Origin: Rhizobiales bacterium 64-17
Lineage (GTDB): Bacteria > Pseudomonadota > Alphaproteobacteria > Rhizobiales > Xanthobacteraceae
Length of the DNA: 64,000 nt
Direction of reading: 5' to 3'
NCBI GenBank assembly: GCA_001899285.1
Contig: MKWA01000022.1
Coordinates: 134,713 to 198,712 of the forward strand
Each line of letters starts with the position of its first letter. Within the stretch, counting starts at the first letter, position 1. Below, in pieces: positions 26,618-36,375 of the stretch. The position numbers and the translations under genes are program-made. The notes under the pieces are model-generated. The model ran no database searches. It had not been told where the DNA came from and saw nothing but the letters and a program-made list of their open reading frames with translations.

Positions 26618-29600
26618 ATGTTCGCTTATGCCGAACTGGCCGTGACCACCAATTTCTCGTTTTTGCGCGGCGCTTCCCACCCGGAAGAATTCATCGTGCA
26701 GGCGAAAGCGCTCGGCCTGGCGGGCATCGGCATTGCCGATCGCAACAGCGTCGCCGGGGTCGTACGCGCGCATGCGATGACGAAAGTGGTCGGCATCAAG
26801 CTTGTGGTTGGCGCGCGGTTGGTGTTCGCCGACGGCTCGCCGGATATCCTCGCTTATCCGTCGGATCGCGAAGCCTGGGGTCGGCTGACGCGGCTGCTGA
26901 CGGTCGGCAAGGATCGCGCCGAGAAGGGCGATTGCCTGCTCGGTCTGCCTGACCTCCTCGAGGAGATCGAAGGCCTCAATCTCATCGTCATGCCGCCGCG
27001 CCGGATCGACGCGGCCGCACTGACAAAGATTCTGCTGCGATTGAAGGAGAAAGCGTCGCCGCGCTCGGTGTGGCTCGGCGCGAGCCTGCTGTATCGTGGC
27101 GACGACCGCCGCCGATTGGCGCAAATCCGGGATCTGGCCGACGGCGCGCTGGTGCCACCGATCGCCGTCAACGACGTGCTTTATCATGTCGCCGAGCGGC
27201 GGAAGCTGCAGGATGTCGTCACCTGCATCCGCGAGCACCGCACGCTGGACGACGCCGGGCGGCTGCTGGAATTGAATGCCGAGCGGCACCTGAAAAAGGC
27301 GGCCGAGATGACGCGGCTGTTCCGCGACATGCCGAAAGCGGTGGGCCAGACCACGCGCTTCCTCAAGCGGTGCCGGTTCTCTCTCGACGACATTAAACCG
27401 CATTATCCGAGTGAATTCCGCGCCGGCTATGAGACGGCCCATGAGGCGCTGGTGGCGTTGACGGAAGCGGGCGCGCGCCGCCGCTTTCCCGATGGCCTCA
27501 CCGACGAGCAGCGCAAAACGATCGACAAGGAATTCGCCGTCATCAAGGAGATCGATTGCGCCGCTTATTTCCTGACGGTCTATGACATCGTCAAGTTCGC
27601 GGAGTCGCAGGGCATTCTCTGTCAGGGGCGTGGTTCGGCGGCCAATTCGCTGGTCTGCTATTGCCTCGGCATCACCGCGGTCGGGCCCGAACGTGCCGGG
27701 CTGTTGTTCGAGCGTTTCATGTCGCCGGAGCGAAAGGAGCCGCCGGACATCGACGTCGATTTTGAGCATGAGCGGCGCGAAGAGGTGATCCAGCACATCT
27801 ACGATCACTACAAGCGCCGCCACGCGGCGATGACCGGCGTTGTGATCAGCTATCGCAGTCGCAGCGCCTTGCGTGAGGTCGGCAAGGTGTTCGGCCTGTC
27901 CAAGGATGTGCTCGACCGGCTTACCAGTTCGATCTGGGGCTGGTCGATGGAGGGCGTGTCGGCGGATGAGGCGCGGCGCGCTGGTTTCGATGCGGCCGAT
28001 CCGCGACTGCGGCAAACGCTGGCGCTGGCACAGGAGCTGCACGAGACGCCGCGTCATCTATCGCAGCATGTGGGAGGCTTCGTCATCTCCGAACAACGGC
28101 TCGACGAGATCGTGCCGATCGAGAATGCGGCGATGGACGACCGCACCGTGATCGAATGGAACAAGGACGATCTCGACACGCTCAATATTCTCAAGGTCGA
28201 CGTGCTCGGCCTCGGCATGTTGTCGTGCCTGCGGCGCGGGCTCGATCTGCTCAAGCAGCATTACGGCGTGGCTTGCGGGCTGGCCGATATTCCGGAAGAG
28301 GAGCCGGCGGTCTATGCGATGCTGTCGCGAGCGGACTCCATCGGCGTGTTCCAGGTGGAAAGCCGTGCGCAGATGTCGATGCTGCCGCGGCTCAAGCCGG
28401 AAACCTTCTACGATCTGGTGATCGAGGTGGCGATCGTCCGGCCCGGTCCGATCCAGGGCAACATGGTGCATCCCTATCTGCGTCGCAAGGAAGGCATCGA
28501 GCCCGTCACTTATCCGTCGCCCGATCCGCGTTTCGGCAAGAAGGATGAGTTGGAGGCGATCCTCGCGCGCACGCTTGGCGTACCGCTGTTTCAGGAACAG
28601 GCGATGCGTATTGCGGTGGATTGTGCCGGCTTCACGCCGGCGGAAGCGAGCAGGCTGCGCCGCTCCATGGCGACGTTCCGACGGACCGGTCAGGTCAAGC
28701 TGTTCAAGGACAAGTTTATCAACGGCATGTGTGGTCGCGGTTATCCGCGAAAATTCGTCGAGGACTGCTTCAAGCAGATCGAAGGCTTCGGCGAATACGG
28801 ATTTCCGGAAAGCCATGCAGCGAGCTTCGCGCTGCTGGTCTATGCCTCCGCCTGGATCAAATGCCATTACCCGGACGTGTTCGCGGCGGCGCTCCTGAAC
28901 AGCCAGCCGATGGGCTTTTATGCGCCGGCACAACTGGTGCGCGATGCGCAGGAGCACGGCGTCCCGGTGCGGCCCGTCGACATCAATGCCTCATGCTGGG
29001 ATTGCGCGCTGGAACGCGCGACGCGAAACGAAGGCGTGCTGCATCCGCGCCACGCAACGATGAAAGACGACATCAGAAGCACGCAGGCGCTGCGGCTCGG
29101 TCTGCGGCAGATCAGCGGTTTTTCCAAAGAGTGGGGCGAGGCGCTGGAGCGCGCGCGCGACCGCGATTTCACGTCCGTGCGCGATCTGTGGCTGCGCAGC
29201 GGCCTGCCGCCGCAGGCGCTGGAGCGGCTGGCCCATGCCGATGCGTTCCGCTCGCTTGGGCTCACGCGGCGGCAGGCGCTGTGGGCGGTAAGGGCGCTGC
29301 GGCGCGCCGGCGACAAGGACGATCTGCCCTTGTTCGCGAGCGCGACGATGCCGGAACTGGAACCCGACGTCGCGCTGCCGCGCATGCTGCCCGGCGCGGA
29401 GGTGGTGGAGGATTATCGCCATCTGCATCTGTCGCTGAAGGCGCATCCGGTGTCGTTCCTGCGGCCGGTGCTGGCGGCGCGCAAGATCGTGCCGCATGAG
29501 CAACTGGGCACGTTGCGGCCGGGCACGCGCGTCACCATCGGTGGTCTGGTGCTGGTGCGCCAGCGTCCCGGCACCGGAAATGCGATCTTCATGACCCTGG

Positions 29601-29983
29601 AGGACGAGACCGGCATCGCCAACACCATCGTCTGGCCGCGCAAGTTCGAGGAGTATCGCCCGATCGTCATGGGCGCGCGGCTGATCAGCGTCAGCGGCGT
29701 GCTGCAGAACGAGAAGGGTGTGATCCATGTGGTCGCCGACCGTTTCGAGGATCTGACCTCGCTACTCGCCCGGCTGTCGGATTTCGAGGTGGTAGAGGGC
29801 GGCGCACAGCGTCCGCCACAAGCCAACCGTCAGCGCCATCCGCGCACCGGCGACACGCTGGTCACGCTGTTCCGCAACGGCGGGCAGGCGGCGCAAGATT
29901 TAGGACTGGAACAGCCGCAGGAGGCAGCGCGCGCGGTCGGCACCGTTCATGCGGTGATGCCGAAGGGCCGCAATTTCCATTGA
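26618..29983 (+). CDS. dnaE2: Error-prone DNA polymerase DnaE2
   Basis: A 1121-residue C-family polymerase used for translesion synthesis in the SOS response. The N-terminal PHP domain begins YAELAVTTNFSFLRGASHPEEF, in which several metal ligands of the replicative DnaE differ. The palm has GRGSAANSLVCYCLGIT and the catalytic PDIDVDF near residue 375. A helix-hairpin-helix region and an OB fold (TIGGLVLVRQRPGTGNAIFMTLEDE) follow. It lacks the tau-binding tail of replicative DnaE1. Third gene of the LexA-controlled cassette, 9 bases after imuB. Confidence 0.97.
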   Translation: MFAYAELAVTTNFSFLRGASHPEEFIVQAKALGLAGIGIADRNSVAGVVRAHAMTKVVGIKLVVGARLVFADGSPDILAYPSDREAWGRLTRLLTVGKDRAEKGDCLLGLPDLLEEIEGLNLIVMPPRRIDAAALTKILLRLKEKASPRSVWLGASLLYRGDDRRRLAQIRDLADGALVPPIAVNDVLYHVAERRKLQDVVTCIREHRTLDDAGRLLELNAERHLKKAAEMTRLFRDMPKAVGQTTRFLKRCRFSLDDIKPHYPSEFRAGYETAHEALVALTEAGARRRFPDGLTDEQRKTIDKEFAVIKEIDCAAYFLTVYDIVKFAESQGILCQGRGSAANSLVCYCLGITAVGPERAGLLFERFMSPERKEPPDIDVDFEHERREEVIQHIYDHYKRRHAAMTGVVISYRSRSALREVGKVFGLSKDVLDRLTSSIWGWSMEGVSADEARRAGFDAADPRLRQTLALAQELHETPRHLSQHVGGFVISEQRLDEIVPIENAAMDDRTVIEWNKDDLDTLNILKVDVLGLGMLSCLRRGLDLLKQHYGVACGLADIPEEEPAVYAMLSRADSIGVFQVESRAQMSMLPRLKPETFYDLVIEVAIVRPGPIQGNMVHPYLRRKEGIEPVTYPSPDPRFGKKDELEAILARTLGVPLFQEQAMRIAVDCAGFTPAEASRLRRSMATFRRTGQVKLFKDKFINGMCGRGYPRKFVEDCFKQIEGFGEYGFPESHAASFALLVYASAWIKCHYPDVFAAALLNSQPMGFYAPAQLVRDAQEHGVPVRPVDINASCWDCALERATRNEGVLHPRHATMKDDIRSTQALRLGLRQISGFSKEWGEALERARDRDFTSVRDLWLRSGLPPQALERLAHADAFRSLGLTRRQALWAVRALRRAGDKDDLPLFASATMPELEPDVALPRMLPGAEVVEDYRHLHLSLKAHPVSFLRPVLAARKIVPHEQLGTLRPGTRVTIGGLVLVRQRPGTGNAIFMTLEDETGIANTIVWPRKFEEYRPIVMGARLISVSGVLQNEKGVIHVVADRFEDLTSLLARLSDFEVVEGGAQRPPQANRQRHPRTGDTLVTLFRNGGQAAQDLGLEQPQEAARAVGTVHAVMPKGRNFH

Positions 29984-29998
29984 GGGGATTTAGCGGTG

Positions 29999-30514
29999 CT
30001 ACTTGTCCAGCATCACCGTAGCGAAATCCGCCGGCATGACGATCTCGAGCAGTTCGCAATCCTTGGAATAGCCGAGCACCGTATGCGCGATACGCGGCGG
30101 CTGGATCCAGCACGCGCCCTTGCGGAACGTGTGCGTACCTTGACCTGCGAAAGCGGTCTTGTACCAGCCTTTCAGCACATAGATCATCTGGAACGCCACA
30201 TCGTGATAATGCGGCGTCGCGACTTCTTCGGCGCGGAACGGCGGGATCATCCGGATTACATGCGCCTGTACCAGCCCTTGCGTCGCGGCGGCGATGCCGA
30301 GATCGCGGTAACGCGCATAGCGCCGCAGCCCGGCGCGAAAATCGGTCTTGCGCGGATGGCTCACGGTGAAGCGTTGCCGCCGCTTTTTGCCGAGGGCTGC
30401 CTGCGGATCGGCGCGCTTCGTCGCCTTGGCTTTCGCTTTCGTTTTTGCGGCCGGCCGCTTGCCTTTGTCTCTGCTCTTACGCGCGCGCGTGACAGACGTG
30501 GATTTTGTCATCAT
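29999..30514 (-). CDS. Cupin-domain protein with Lys-rich N-terminal tail
   Basis: A 171-residue protein. Residues about 1-50 are strongly basic and low-complexity (KTKAKAKATK), followed by an AraC-sensor-like cupin: a metal-type motif TPHYHDVAFQMIYVLKGWY and a second strand pair with GACWIQPPRIAHTVLGYSKDCELLEIVMP. I take ATG 30514 (MMTKSTS), preceded by AAGGAC, rather than 30553, which would overlap the amidase gene. It lies 20 bases after the amidase on the same strand and may sense or modify the amidase pathway compound. Function unknown. Confidence 0.82.
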   Translation of the reverse strand: MMTKSTSVTRARKSRDKGKRPAAKTKAKAKATKRADPQAALGKKRRQRFTVSHPRKTDFRAGLRRYARYRDLGIAAATQGLVQAHVIRMIPPFRAEEVATPHYHDVAFQMIYVLKGWYKTAFAGQGTHTFRKGACWIQPPRIAHTVLGYSKDCELLEIVMPADFATVMLDK

Positions 30515-30534
30515 GCCGTCCTTGGCGGTTTCCT

Positions 30535-31791
30535 CTACGCCGTGATCCCGCAATGCGGCGCGAGCTGCACCGCGAGGTCGAGCAGCGCTTCGTCACCACC
30601 GGCCCAGCCGATGAATGACAGGCCGATCGGACAGCCCGACGCGGTGCCGATCGGAATCGTGACCTGCGGCAGGCCGGTCAAACCGGAAATGCTGGTCATC
30701 CGCATGATGCTGGCGCGGAACGCATTGGCGGCATCGCCCGCGAGATCGGCGGGCGGCGCGATGCACGGCGCCGTCGGCAGCATCAGCACGGTGCCGGGCG
30801 GCGTCATCGCGGTGAGGCGCGCGCGCGCGGCATCGCGGATCACGTTGGCGGCGTCGACCTCGGCGGGGGTGATGCGCGCGGTCTCGGCCATGCGCTCGCC
30901 GACGCCGGGGCCGAACACCGGTTTCTGCTCCTCGACGAAGCGGCGATAGAGTTGCCAGATTTCGGCGAATTCCAGAACGCGGAAGACCTCGCGCCATTGA
31001 TCGAGCCCGTCAGGCGCGACGCGTGCGTGGCTCATGCGCGGCAGATGCGGCGCGAGCCGCGTGACTGCTTCGCGCATCACCGCGGCGACATCCGGTTGCG
31101 CCTCGGCAAAGCAGTCGTCGAGTTGGACCACATGGTCGATGGTCGCAGGAACGGTTTTGTCGTCGAGCCACAAGCCGCCCTTGTGGAAGACGCCGGGACT
31201 CGCGGCGAACCAGCCGCCCACGTCGAATGACGGCGCGAGCAGCATCATGCCGCTGTCGTCGAAGCGGCCCCAGGTCGGGCGCAGTCCGTAAAGTCCGCAG
31301 AAAGAGGCCGGAATGCGCACCGAGCCGCCAGTGTCGCTGCCGAGCGCGAGATCGCAGGCGCCGGACGCCGTGGCGGAAGCAGAGCCGCTCGACGAGCCGC
31401 CGGGAATGCGGCCGGGCGCGCGCGGATTGACTGGCATGCCGTAATGCGCGTTCACGCCCATGACACTGAAGAACAGTTCGTCGCAGACGGTCTTACCGAT
31501 GATCGTGCCGCCCGCGTCGAGCAATCTCTGCACCACGCCGGCATGGCGCGTCGCCGGCTTTTGCATCGCCAGCCAGGTTGGATTGCCGCCGCCGGTGCGT
31601 TCGCCGACGATGTCGTACATGTCCTTGACGGCGATAGTCAGACCGGCGAGCGGCCCGTGGTCGGCGCCGCGCAGCGGCTGGCGCAGGTCGTGCGGAACGA
31701 AAGCGGAGCGGTAAAGAGCCATGGCGTCGCCGTCATTGGGAACATCGAATGTGGAGATGCTTATAGCACCGGCACGCGGGCTGTCGTCCAT
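30535..31791 (-). CDS. Amidase-signature family amidohydrolase
   Basis: A 418-residue enzyme hydrolysing a carboxamide to acid and ammonia with a Ser-cis-Ser-Lys triad: Lys56 in IAVKDMYDI, the Ser cluster 133-135 in GGSSSGSA, and nucleophile Ser157 in GSDTGGSVRIP. The arrangement and size fit the compact AMI1/AtzF-like group. MALYRSAF at 31722 is an alternative start that would fit many relatives. It follows the Liv-type ATPase gene by 18 bases, so it is probably co-expressed with that uptake system; the imported substrate may be an amide. Confidence 0.93.
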   Translation of the reverse strand: MDDSPRAGAISISTFDVPNDGDAMALYRSAFVPHDLRQPLRGADHGPLAGLTIAVKDMYDIVGERTGGGNPTWLAMQKPATRHAGVVQRLLDAGGTIIGKTVCDELFFSVMGVNAHYGMPVNPRAPGRIPGGSSSGSASATASGACDLALGSDTGGSVRIPASFCGLYGLRPTWGRFDDSGMMLLAPSFDVGGWFAASPGVFHKGGLWLDDKTVPATIDHVVQLDDCFAEAQPDVAAVMREAVTRLAPHLPRMSHARVAPDGLDQWREVFRVLEFAEIWQLYRRFVEEQKPVFGPGVGERMAETARITPAEVDAANVIRDAARARLTAMTPPGTVLMLPTAPCIAPPADLAGDAANAFRASIMRMTSISGLTGLPQVTIPIGTASGCPIGLSFIGWAGGDEALLDLAVQLAPHCGITA

Positions 31792-31809
31792 CTTCGGATC
31801 GTGGGGCCG

Positions 31810-32520
31810 CTATTCGACGCGTAGGCCGACCAGACGATCCAGCGTCGCGGTGTCGGTGCTGAGCGCCGCGGCGGGTCCGCGATGGGCGATGCTGCCGCGC
31901 TCCAGCACCAGCGCCTCCTCGGTCATCGACAAAGCGATATCGGTGTGCTGCTCCACCAGGATGATGGCGGTGCGGTTGTCAGCCAGCATGCGTTGCGTCG
32001 CCGCGGTGATCTCGTCGACGATCACCGGGGCAAGACCCTCCAAGGGTTCGTCGAGCAGCAGTAGCGACGGATTGGTCATCAGCGCGCGGGCGAGCGCCAG
32101 CATCTGCTGCTCGCCGCCGGAGAGCTGGTTGCCCATATTGCCGCGCCGCTCGTTGAGGCGCGGAAACAGCGCATAGACGGCGGCGAGATCCCATGGTCCC
32201 GGACGGCAGGCGACGGTGAGGTTTTCCTCGACCGACAGCGACGGGAAGATTTCGCGTTCCTGCGCCACCCAGCCGATGCCGAGCCGCGCGCGCTGGTGCG
32301 GCGGCTGGCGCGAAATATCCTGGCCGCGCCAAATGATCTTGCCGGCGCGCAGTTGCGTATAGCCCATGATGGTTAGGAGCAGCGTCGACTTGCCGACGCC
32401 GTTGCGGCCGAGCACCGCGAGGCTGCCGTTTTCCGGCAGCGCGAACGAGATGTCGTGCAGCACCACGGCTTCGCCGTAGCCCGCGCGCACGCCTTCCAGT
32501 CTCAGGAGGGGTTCAGCCAT
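31810..32520 (-). CDS. LivF-type branched-chain amino acid ABC ATPase
   Basis: A 236-residue ATPase with Walker A GRNGVGKST, the signature LSGGEQQMLALARAL and Walker B SLLLLDEPLEGLAP, the last being typical of LivF. It starts at 32520 and overlaps livG-like by 8 bases. With the LivG-, LivM- and LivH-like genes and two binding proteins upstream it forms a full HAAT-family importer. The substrate in such systems may be amino acids, amides, urea or aromatic acids. Confidence 0.95.
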   Translation of the reverse strand: MAEPLLRLEGVRAGYGEAVVLHDISFALPENGSLAVLGRNGVGKSTLLLTIMGYTQLRAGKIIWRGQDISRQPPHQRARLGIGWVAQEREIFPSLSVEENLTVACRPGPWDLAAVYALFPRLNERRGNMGNQLSGGEQQMLALARALMTNPSLLLLDEPLEGLAPVIVDEITAATQRMLADNRTAIILVEQHTDIALSMTEEALVLERGSIAHRGPAAALSTDTATLDRLVGLRVE

Positions 32521-33268
32521 GATGCCGTTTCCCGAGATAGACCTCGCGTACTCGCGGATCGGCGGCGATCTCCTGCGGCGAGCCCTGCGCGAAGATCGCG
32601 CCGCCGACCATGACGATGATGTGGCTGGCGAAGCGGAACACCACCTGCATGTCGTGCTCGATGAACAGCACGGTGATGTCGCCGGAGAGTTCGGCGACCG
32701 CCTCGAAAATGTCGCCGCTCTCTTCCAGCGGCACGCCGGCGGCTGGCTCGTCGAGCAGCAGCACTTTCGGCCGGCTGGCCAGCGCGAGCGCGATCTCCAG
32801 CAGCCGTTGCCGCCCATAAGGCAGTTCGCGGGTCGGCTGATAGCAACTGTCGCCGAGCCGCAGCCGTTTGAGAATGTCGTAAGCTTCCTCGATCGCGTCG
32901 CGCTCCGATGACAGCCGGCTCCAAAACGTGCCGGCGATCTGTCGCCGTTCGCACACCGCGAGCGTCACCGCTTCGAGTGCATTGAGGCCGGGAAACAGTG
33001 TATTGATCTGGAAGGTGCGGGCGAGACCACGCCGCACGCGCTCCTCCGGCTTCAGTACAGTGACGTCCTCGCCGCCGAGCATGATCTGCCCGCCGTCCGG
33101 CGGCAGCATGCCAGTCATCAGATTGATCAGCGTGGTCTTGCCGGCACCGTTCGGCCCAATCAGCGCATAGCGCACGCCGGTCGGCAGCGTGATCTCGATA
33201 TCGCGGGCGACAGTGAGCGAGCCGAAATTCTTGACCAGGCCACGGGTGGCGAGCGCGATGCTGCTCAT
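32513..33268 (-). CDS. LivG-type branched-chain amino acid ABC ATPase
   Basis: A 251-residue ATPase with Walker A GPNGAGKTTL, the LivG-type FPGLNALEAVTLAV region and a degenerate signature LPYGRQRLLEIALAL before Walker B VLLLDEPAAGVP. LivG-like proteins have a longer helical insert than LivF. It overlaps the LivM-like gene by four bases (33265-33268, ATGA), indicating coupled translation. Confidence 0.95.
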   Translation of the reverse strand: MSSIALATRGLVKNFGSLTVARDIEITLPTGVRYALIGPNGAGKTTLINLMTGMLPPDGGQIMLGGEDVTVLKPEERVRRGLARTFQINTLFPGLNALEAVTLAVCERRQIAGTFWSRLSSERDAIEEAYDILKRLRLGDSCYQPTRELPYGRQRLLEIALALASRPKVLLLDEPAAGVPLEESGDIFEAVAELSGDITVLFIEHDMQVVFRFASHIIVMVGGAIFAQGSPQEIAADPRVREVYLGKRHHG

Positions 33269-34257
33269 GATCGGCTCCGCCAGCGGTTGATGAGCGCCGA
33301 CAGACCGCCGAGCACGCCGTTCGGCAGCAGCATCACCACCGCGATCAGCAGCAGGCCAATCCAGAAATACCAGTATTGCGGTGCGATACCGGAGAACTGG
33401 TCGCGCGCGATCATGAAGATCATCGCGCCGACGATGCCGCCGTACAGTCGTCCGGCGCCGCCGAGCACCAGCATCACCAGCACGTCGGCGGAGCGGCCGA
33501 AACTGATCGCTTCAAGCGACACCGTGCCGACGGTCTGCGCCAGCAGCGCGCCGGCGACCCCGGCCATGGCGGCGGCGATCGTGTAGATCTTGCGGATATG
33601 TGCCTGCCGGTTGGCGCCGATCGCCGGCATGCGCGTCCAGTTCTCGCGGATGCCACGCAGTGCGAGGCCGAACGGCGAATGGATCAGCCGCCGCGCCATC
33701 ACGAATACGATCAGCAGCACGATCAGCGAGTAGGTGTAGGCGGTGTAGCCGTAGAGGTCGAACTTGAACATGCCGAGCAGCGGCCAGACCTGCATGCCCT
33801 GCAAGCCGTCTGATCCGCCGGTCAGCCAGTGCGCGCTGTTGGCGATCTCGTGCAGCAGCAGGCCGAGGCCGAGCGTGATCATGATCAGCGCGAGATGGCG
33901 GAAGCGGGCGATGACGAGGCTCGACAAATAGCCGGCGAGGGCTGCGACGGCAGCGGAAATCAAAAGGCCGGTGATCGGCTCGCCCCAGCCGTATTTCGTC
34001 AGCACGCCGGCCGTATAGGCGCCGATGCCGAAGAATGCCGCATGACCGAGCGAGACGATGCCGGCATAGCCGAGGATCAGGTCGAGCGAGAGCGCGAACA
34101 GGCCGGTGATGGCGATCTGGCTCGCCAGCGTCAGATAATCCGGGAACAGGACAAACGGCAGCAGCGCCGCGAGCCAGAACACGATCTCGACAGGACGCCA
34201 GCGCTCCTGCGCGGCAAGGTAGCTTTGCGGATTTTGCGTCGGTGTGGCGATGGACAT
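33265..34257 (-). CDS. LivM-type ABC permease
   Basis: A 330-residue permease with about nine membrane helices. GYAGIVSLGHAAFFGIGAYTAG and the loop FGLALRGIRENWTRMPAIGAN (EAA-like contact with the ATPase) are typical of LivM. Start at 34257. It sits three bases from the LivH-like gene and overlaps the LivG-like gene by four. Confidence 0.95.
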   Translation of the reverse strand: MSIATPTQNPQSYLAAQERWRPVEIVFWLAALLPFVLFPDYLTLASQIAITGLFALSLDLILGYAGIVSLGHAAFFGIGAYTAGVLTKYGWGEPITGLLISAAVAALAGYLSSLVIARFRHLALIMITLGLGLLLHEIANSAHWLTGGSDGLQGMQVWPLLGMFKFDLYGYTAYTYSLIVLLIVFVMARRLIHSPFGLALRGIRENWTRMPAIGANRQAHIRKIYTIAAAMAGVAGALLAQTVGTVSLEAISFGRSADVLVMLVLGGAGRLYGGIVGAMIFMIARDQFSGIAPQYWYFWIGLLLIAVVMLLPNGVLGGLSALINRWRSRS

Positions 34258-34260
34258 GTC

Positions 34261-35124
34261 TTATCGCCTCCCGAACAGGCCGGTCGGCCGCCACATCAGC
34301 ACGCCGACCATCACCAGATAGATCAGGAACGCGCCGAGATCGGGCAGATAATATTTGCCGGTGATGTCGGCGATACCGATCAGGATCGCGGCGGCAAGCG
34401 AGCCACCGATCGAGCCAAGGCCGCCGACCGAGACCACGATCAGCACGAAAATGAGATAGGTGAAGCCGAAATAGGGATCGAGGCCGACGATCTCGATCGC
34501 CAGCGCGCCGCCGAGACCGGCAAGTCCGCTGCCGAGCGCGAAGGCGACCGCGAAAGTCCAGTCGACATTGATGCCGAGACCGCGCGCCATGCGCTGGTTG
34601 TCGACAGCGGCGCGCACCTGCGCGCCAAAGCGGGTGTGCTCGACGCCGTAGATCAGCACCACGGTGATCACCGCCGCGACCAGCACCAGGAACAGCCGGT
34701 AGCGCGCGAGATTGACGCCGAGCACCGAGATCGAGCCGCGCAGATAGTCCGGCACGCTGATCGGCTGCACTGTGGTGCCATACAGGTAAGCCGCGACCGC
34801 AACCGAGACGAAAACGATGCCGATGGTCAGCAGCACCTGATCGAGATCGCTGGCGCGGTAGAGCCGGCGATAGAGCGTGCGCTCCAGCACCACGCTGGCG
34901 GCGCCAGCGGCGACGAACGCGACCGGCAGCGTCGCGAAGAACGGCCAGCCGTAGCTGTTCATCAGCGTCACGGTGACGTAACCGCCGAGCATGGCGAAGG
35001 CGCAATGCGCCAGATTGACGAAATTCATCAGCCCGAGCGTCACCGACAGCCCGACCGAGAGCAGGAACAGCAGCATGCCATAGGCAATGCCGTCGAACAG
35101 GACACCGGCGATCGGCGCGATCAT
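34261..35124 (-). CDS. LivH-type ABC permease
   Basis: A 287-residue permease with eight or so membrane helices. It shows FDGIAYGMLLFLLSVGLSVTLGLMNFVNLAHCAFAMLGGYV, the LivH N-terminal pattern, and the cytoplasmic loop TRFGAQVRAAVDNQRMARGLGIN. Located between the first binding-protein gene (58 bases) and the LivM-like gene, as in most HAAT operons. Confidence 0.95.
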   Translation of the reverse strand: MIAPIAGVLFDGIAYGMLLFLLSVGLSVTLGLMNFVNLAHCAFAMLGGYVTVTLMNSYGWPFFATLPVAFVAAGAASVVLERTLYRRLYRASDLDQVLLTIGIVFVSVAVAAYLYGTTVQPISVPDYLRGSISVLGVNLARYRLFLVLVAAVITVVLIYGVEHTRFGAQVRAAVDNQRMARGLGINVDWTFAVAFALGSGLAGLGGALAIEIVGLDPYFGFTYLIFVLIVVSVGGLGSIGGSLAAAILIGIADITGKYYLPDLGAFLIYLVMVGVLMWRPTGLFGRR

Positions 35125-35182
35125 GTCAGTTCCGGCCGCCTGTCATGAGCTTCTGGGGCAATGCGCACTTCACCTCGACATT

Positions 35183-36361
35183 TCACTTGGACATCGCCGC
35201 CTTGACCGGATCTTTCACCCGCTCGGCCTTGTCGAATTCGACATTCTGCAACTTGCCGTTCACGGATTCGAGCCGGCGGATATACATGGTCTGGATGATG
35301 TCGCGCGTCTCGGGGTCGATCGCGATCGTGCCGCGCGGGCTTTCCCAACTCATGCCCTTGGCGGCGGCGATGAAGCTGGCGCCATCGACCTTGCCGCCGG
35401 TCTTCTTGATCACCTCATAGATGAGGTGCATGCCGTCATAGCCACCGACCGCGAGCAGGTTCGGATTCTCGCCCTTGTTGGCGGCGCGATAATCCTTCAC
35501 GAATGTCTCGTTCAGCGCCGATTTGTGCGAATGGTCGTAATGATAGGCGGTGATGACGCCGACCGCGCTGTTGTCGAGGTTCTTCAGTGCGCTGTCATCG
35601 GTCAGTTCGCCGGAGGCGAGTATCTTCACCTTGTCCGGGGTCATGCCGCGATCGACGAATGCCTTCATGATCGCGGCCGGCTGCGTTCCCGCCGGAATGA
35701 AGACGAACACCGATTGGGCGTTGGAATCCTTCGCCTTCTGCACATAGGGCGAGAAGTCCGGATTGTTCACCGGCATGCGGACGCTGCCGAGCACCTCTCC
35801 GTTCGCGGCCTTGAACGCTTTCTGAAATGCCTGCTCGGCATCGATGCCAGGGCCGTAGTCGGAAACCATCGTGAAGACATTCTTGATGCCCTGCTTCGCC
35901 GCCCATTCGCCGAGCGGCGTCACTACCTGCGGCAGGGTCATTGATACGCGGACGCTGTAGGGCGACTTGGTGGTAATGATCGAGGTCGCCGCGTTCATGA
36001 TCACCAGCGGCTTGCTGGCCTGCGCCGATACATCGGACGCCGCCATGGCGTTCGGCGTCAGCACGAAGCCGGCAAGGATATCCACCTTGTCTCGCACCAC
36101 CAGTTCCTGTGCCAGCCGCTTAGCGACATCGGGAGCCACGCCGCCGGCATCGCGGCGGATGATCTCGATCTTTTTGCCGGCGACGGTGTCGCCATGCTGC
36201 TGTAGATAAAGCTTCACGCCGCCGTCCATCTGCGTCGAGGTGTCGGCGAAGATGCCGGAATAGGGCATGATCAGGCCGATCTTGATGGTGTCGGCGGCTT
36301 GTGCGGTTGCCGTCGCAAGCAAGAGCGCCGCGCCGGCAGACAGAATGTGCGATCCGCGCAT
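35183..36361 (-). CDS. Liv-type periplasmic substrate-binding protein (copy 1)
   Basis: A 392-residue class I periplasmic binding protein. Signal peptide about residues 1-23 (ILSAGAALLLATATAQAAD). The mature part starts IKIGLIMPYSGIFADTSTQMDGG and contains VSDYGPGIDAEQAF and VGGYDGMHLIYE. ATG 36361 is preceded by GGAGAGGG. It is closely related (I estimate well over half identical by eye) to the protein at 37591-38775, and the two flank a MetE-like gene. Both probably deliver related ligands to the LivHMGF-like importer downstream. Confidence 0.95.
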   Translation of the reverse strand: MRGSHILSAGAALLLATATAQAADTIKIGLIMPYSGIFADTSTQMDGGVKLYLQQHGDTVAGKKIEIIRRDAGGVAPDVAKRLAQELVVRDKVDILAGFVLTPNAMAASDVSAQASKPLVIMNAATSIITTKSPYSVRVSMTLPQVVTPLGEWAAKQGIKNVFTMVSDYGPGIDAEQAFQKAFKAANGEVLGSVRMPVNNPDFSPYVQKAKDSNAQSVFVFIPAGTQPAAIMKAFVDRGMTPDKVKILASGELTDDSALKNLDNSAVGVITAYHYDHSHKSALNETFVKDYRAANKGENPNLLAVGGYDGMHLIYEVIKKTGGKVDGASFIAAAKGMSWESPRGTIAIDPETRDIIQTMYIRRLESVNGKLQNVEFDKAERVKDPVKAAMSK

Positions 36362-36375
36362 GGTGTTTCCCTCTC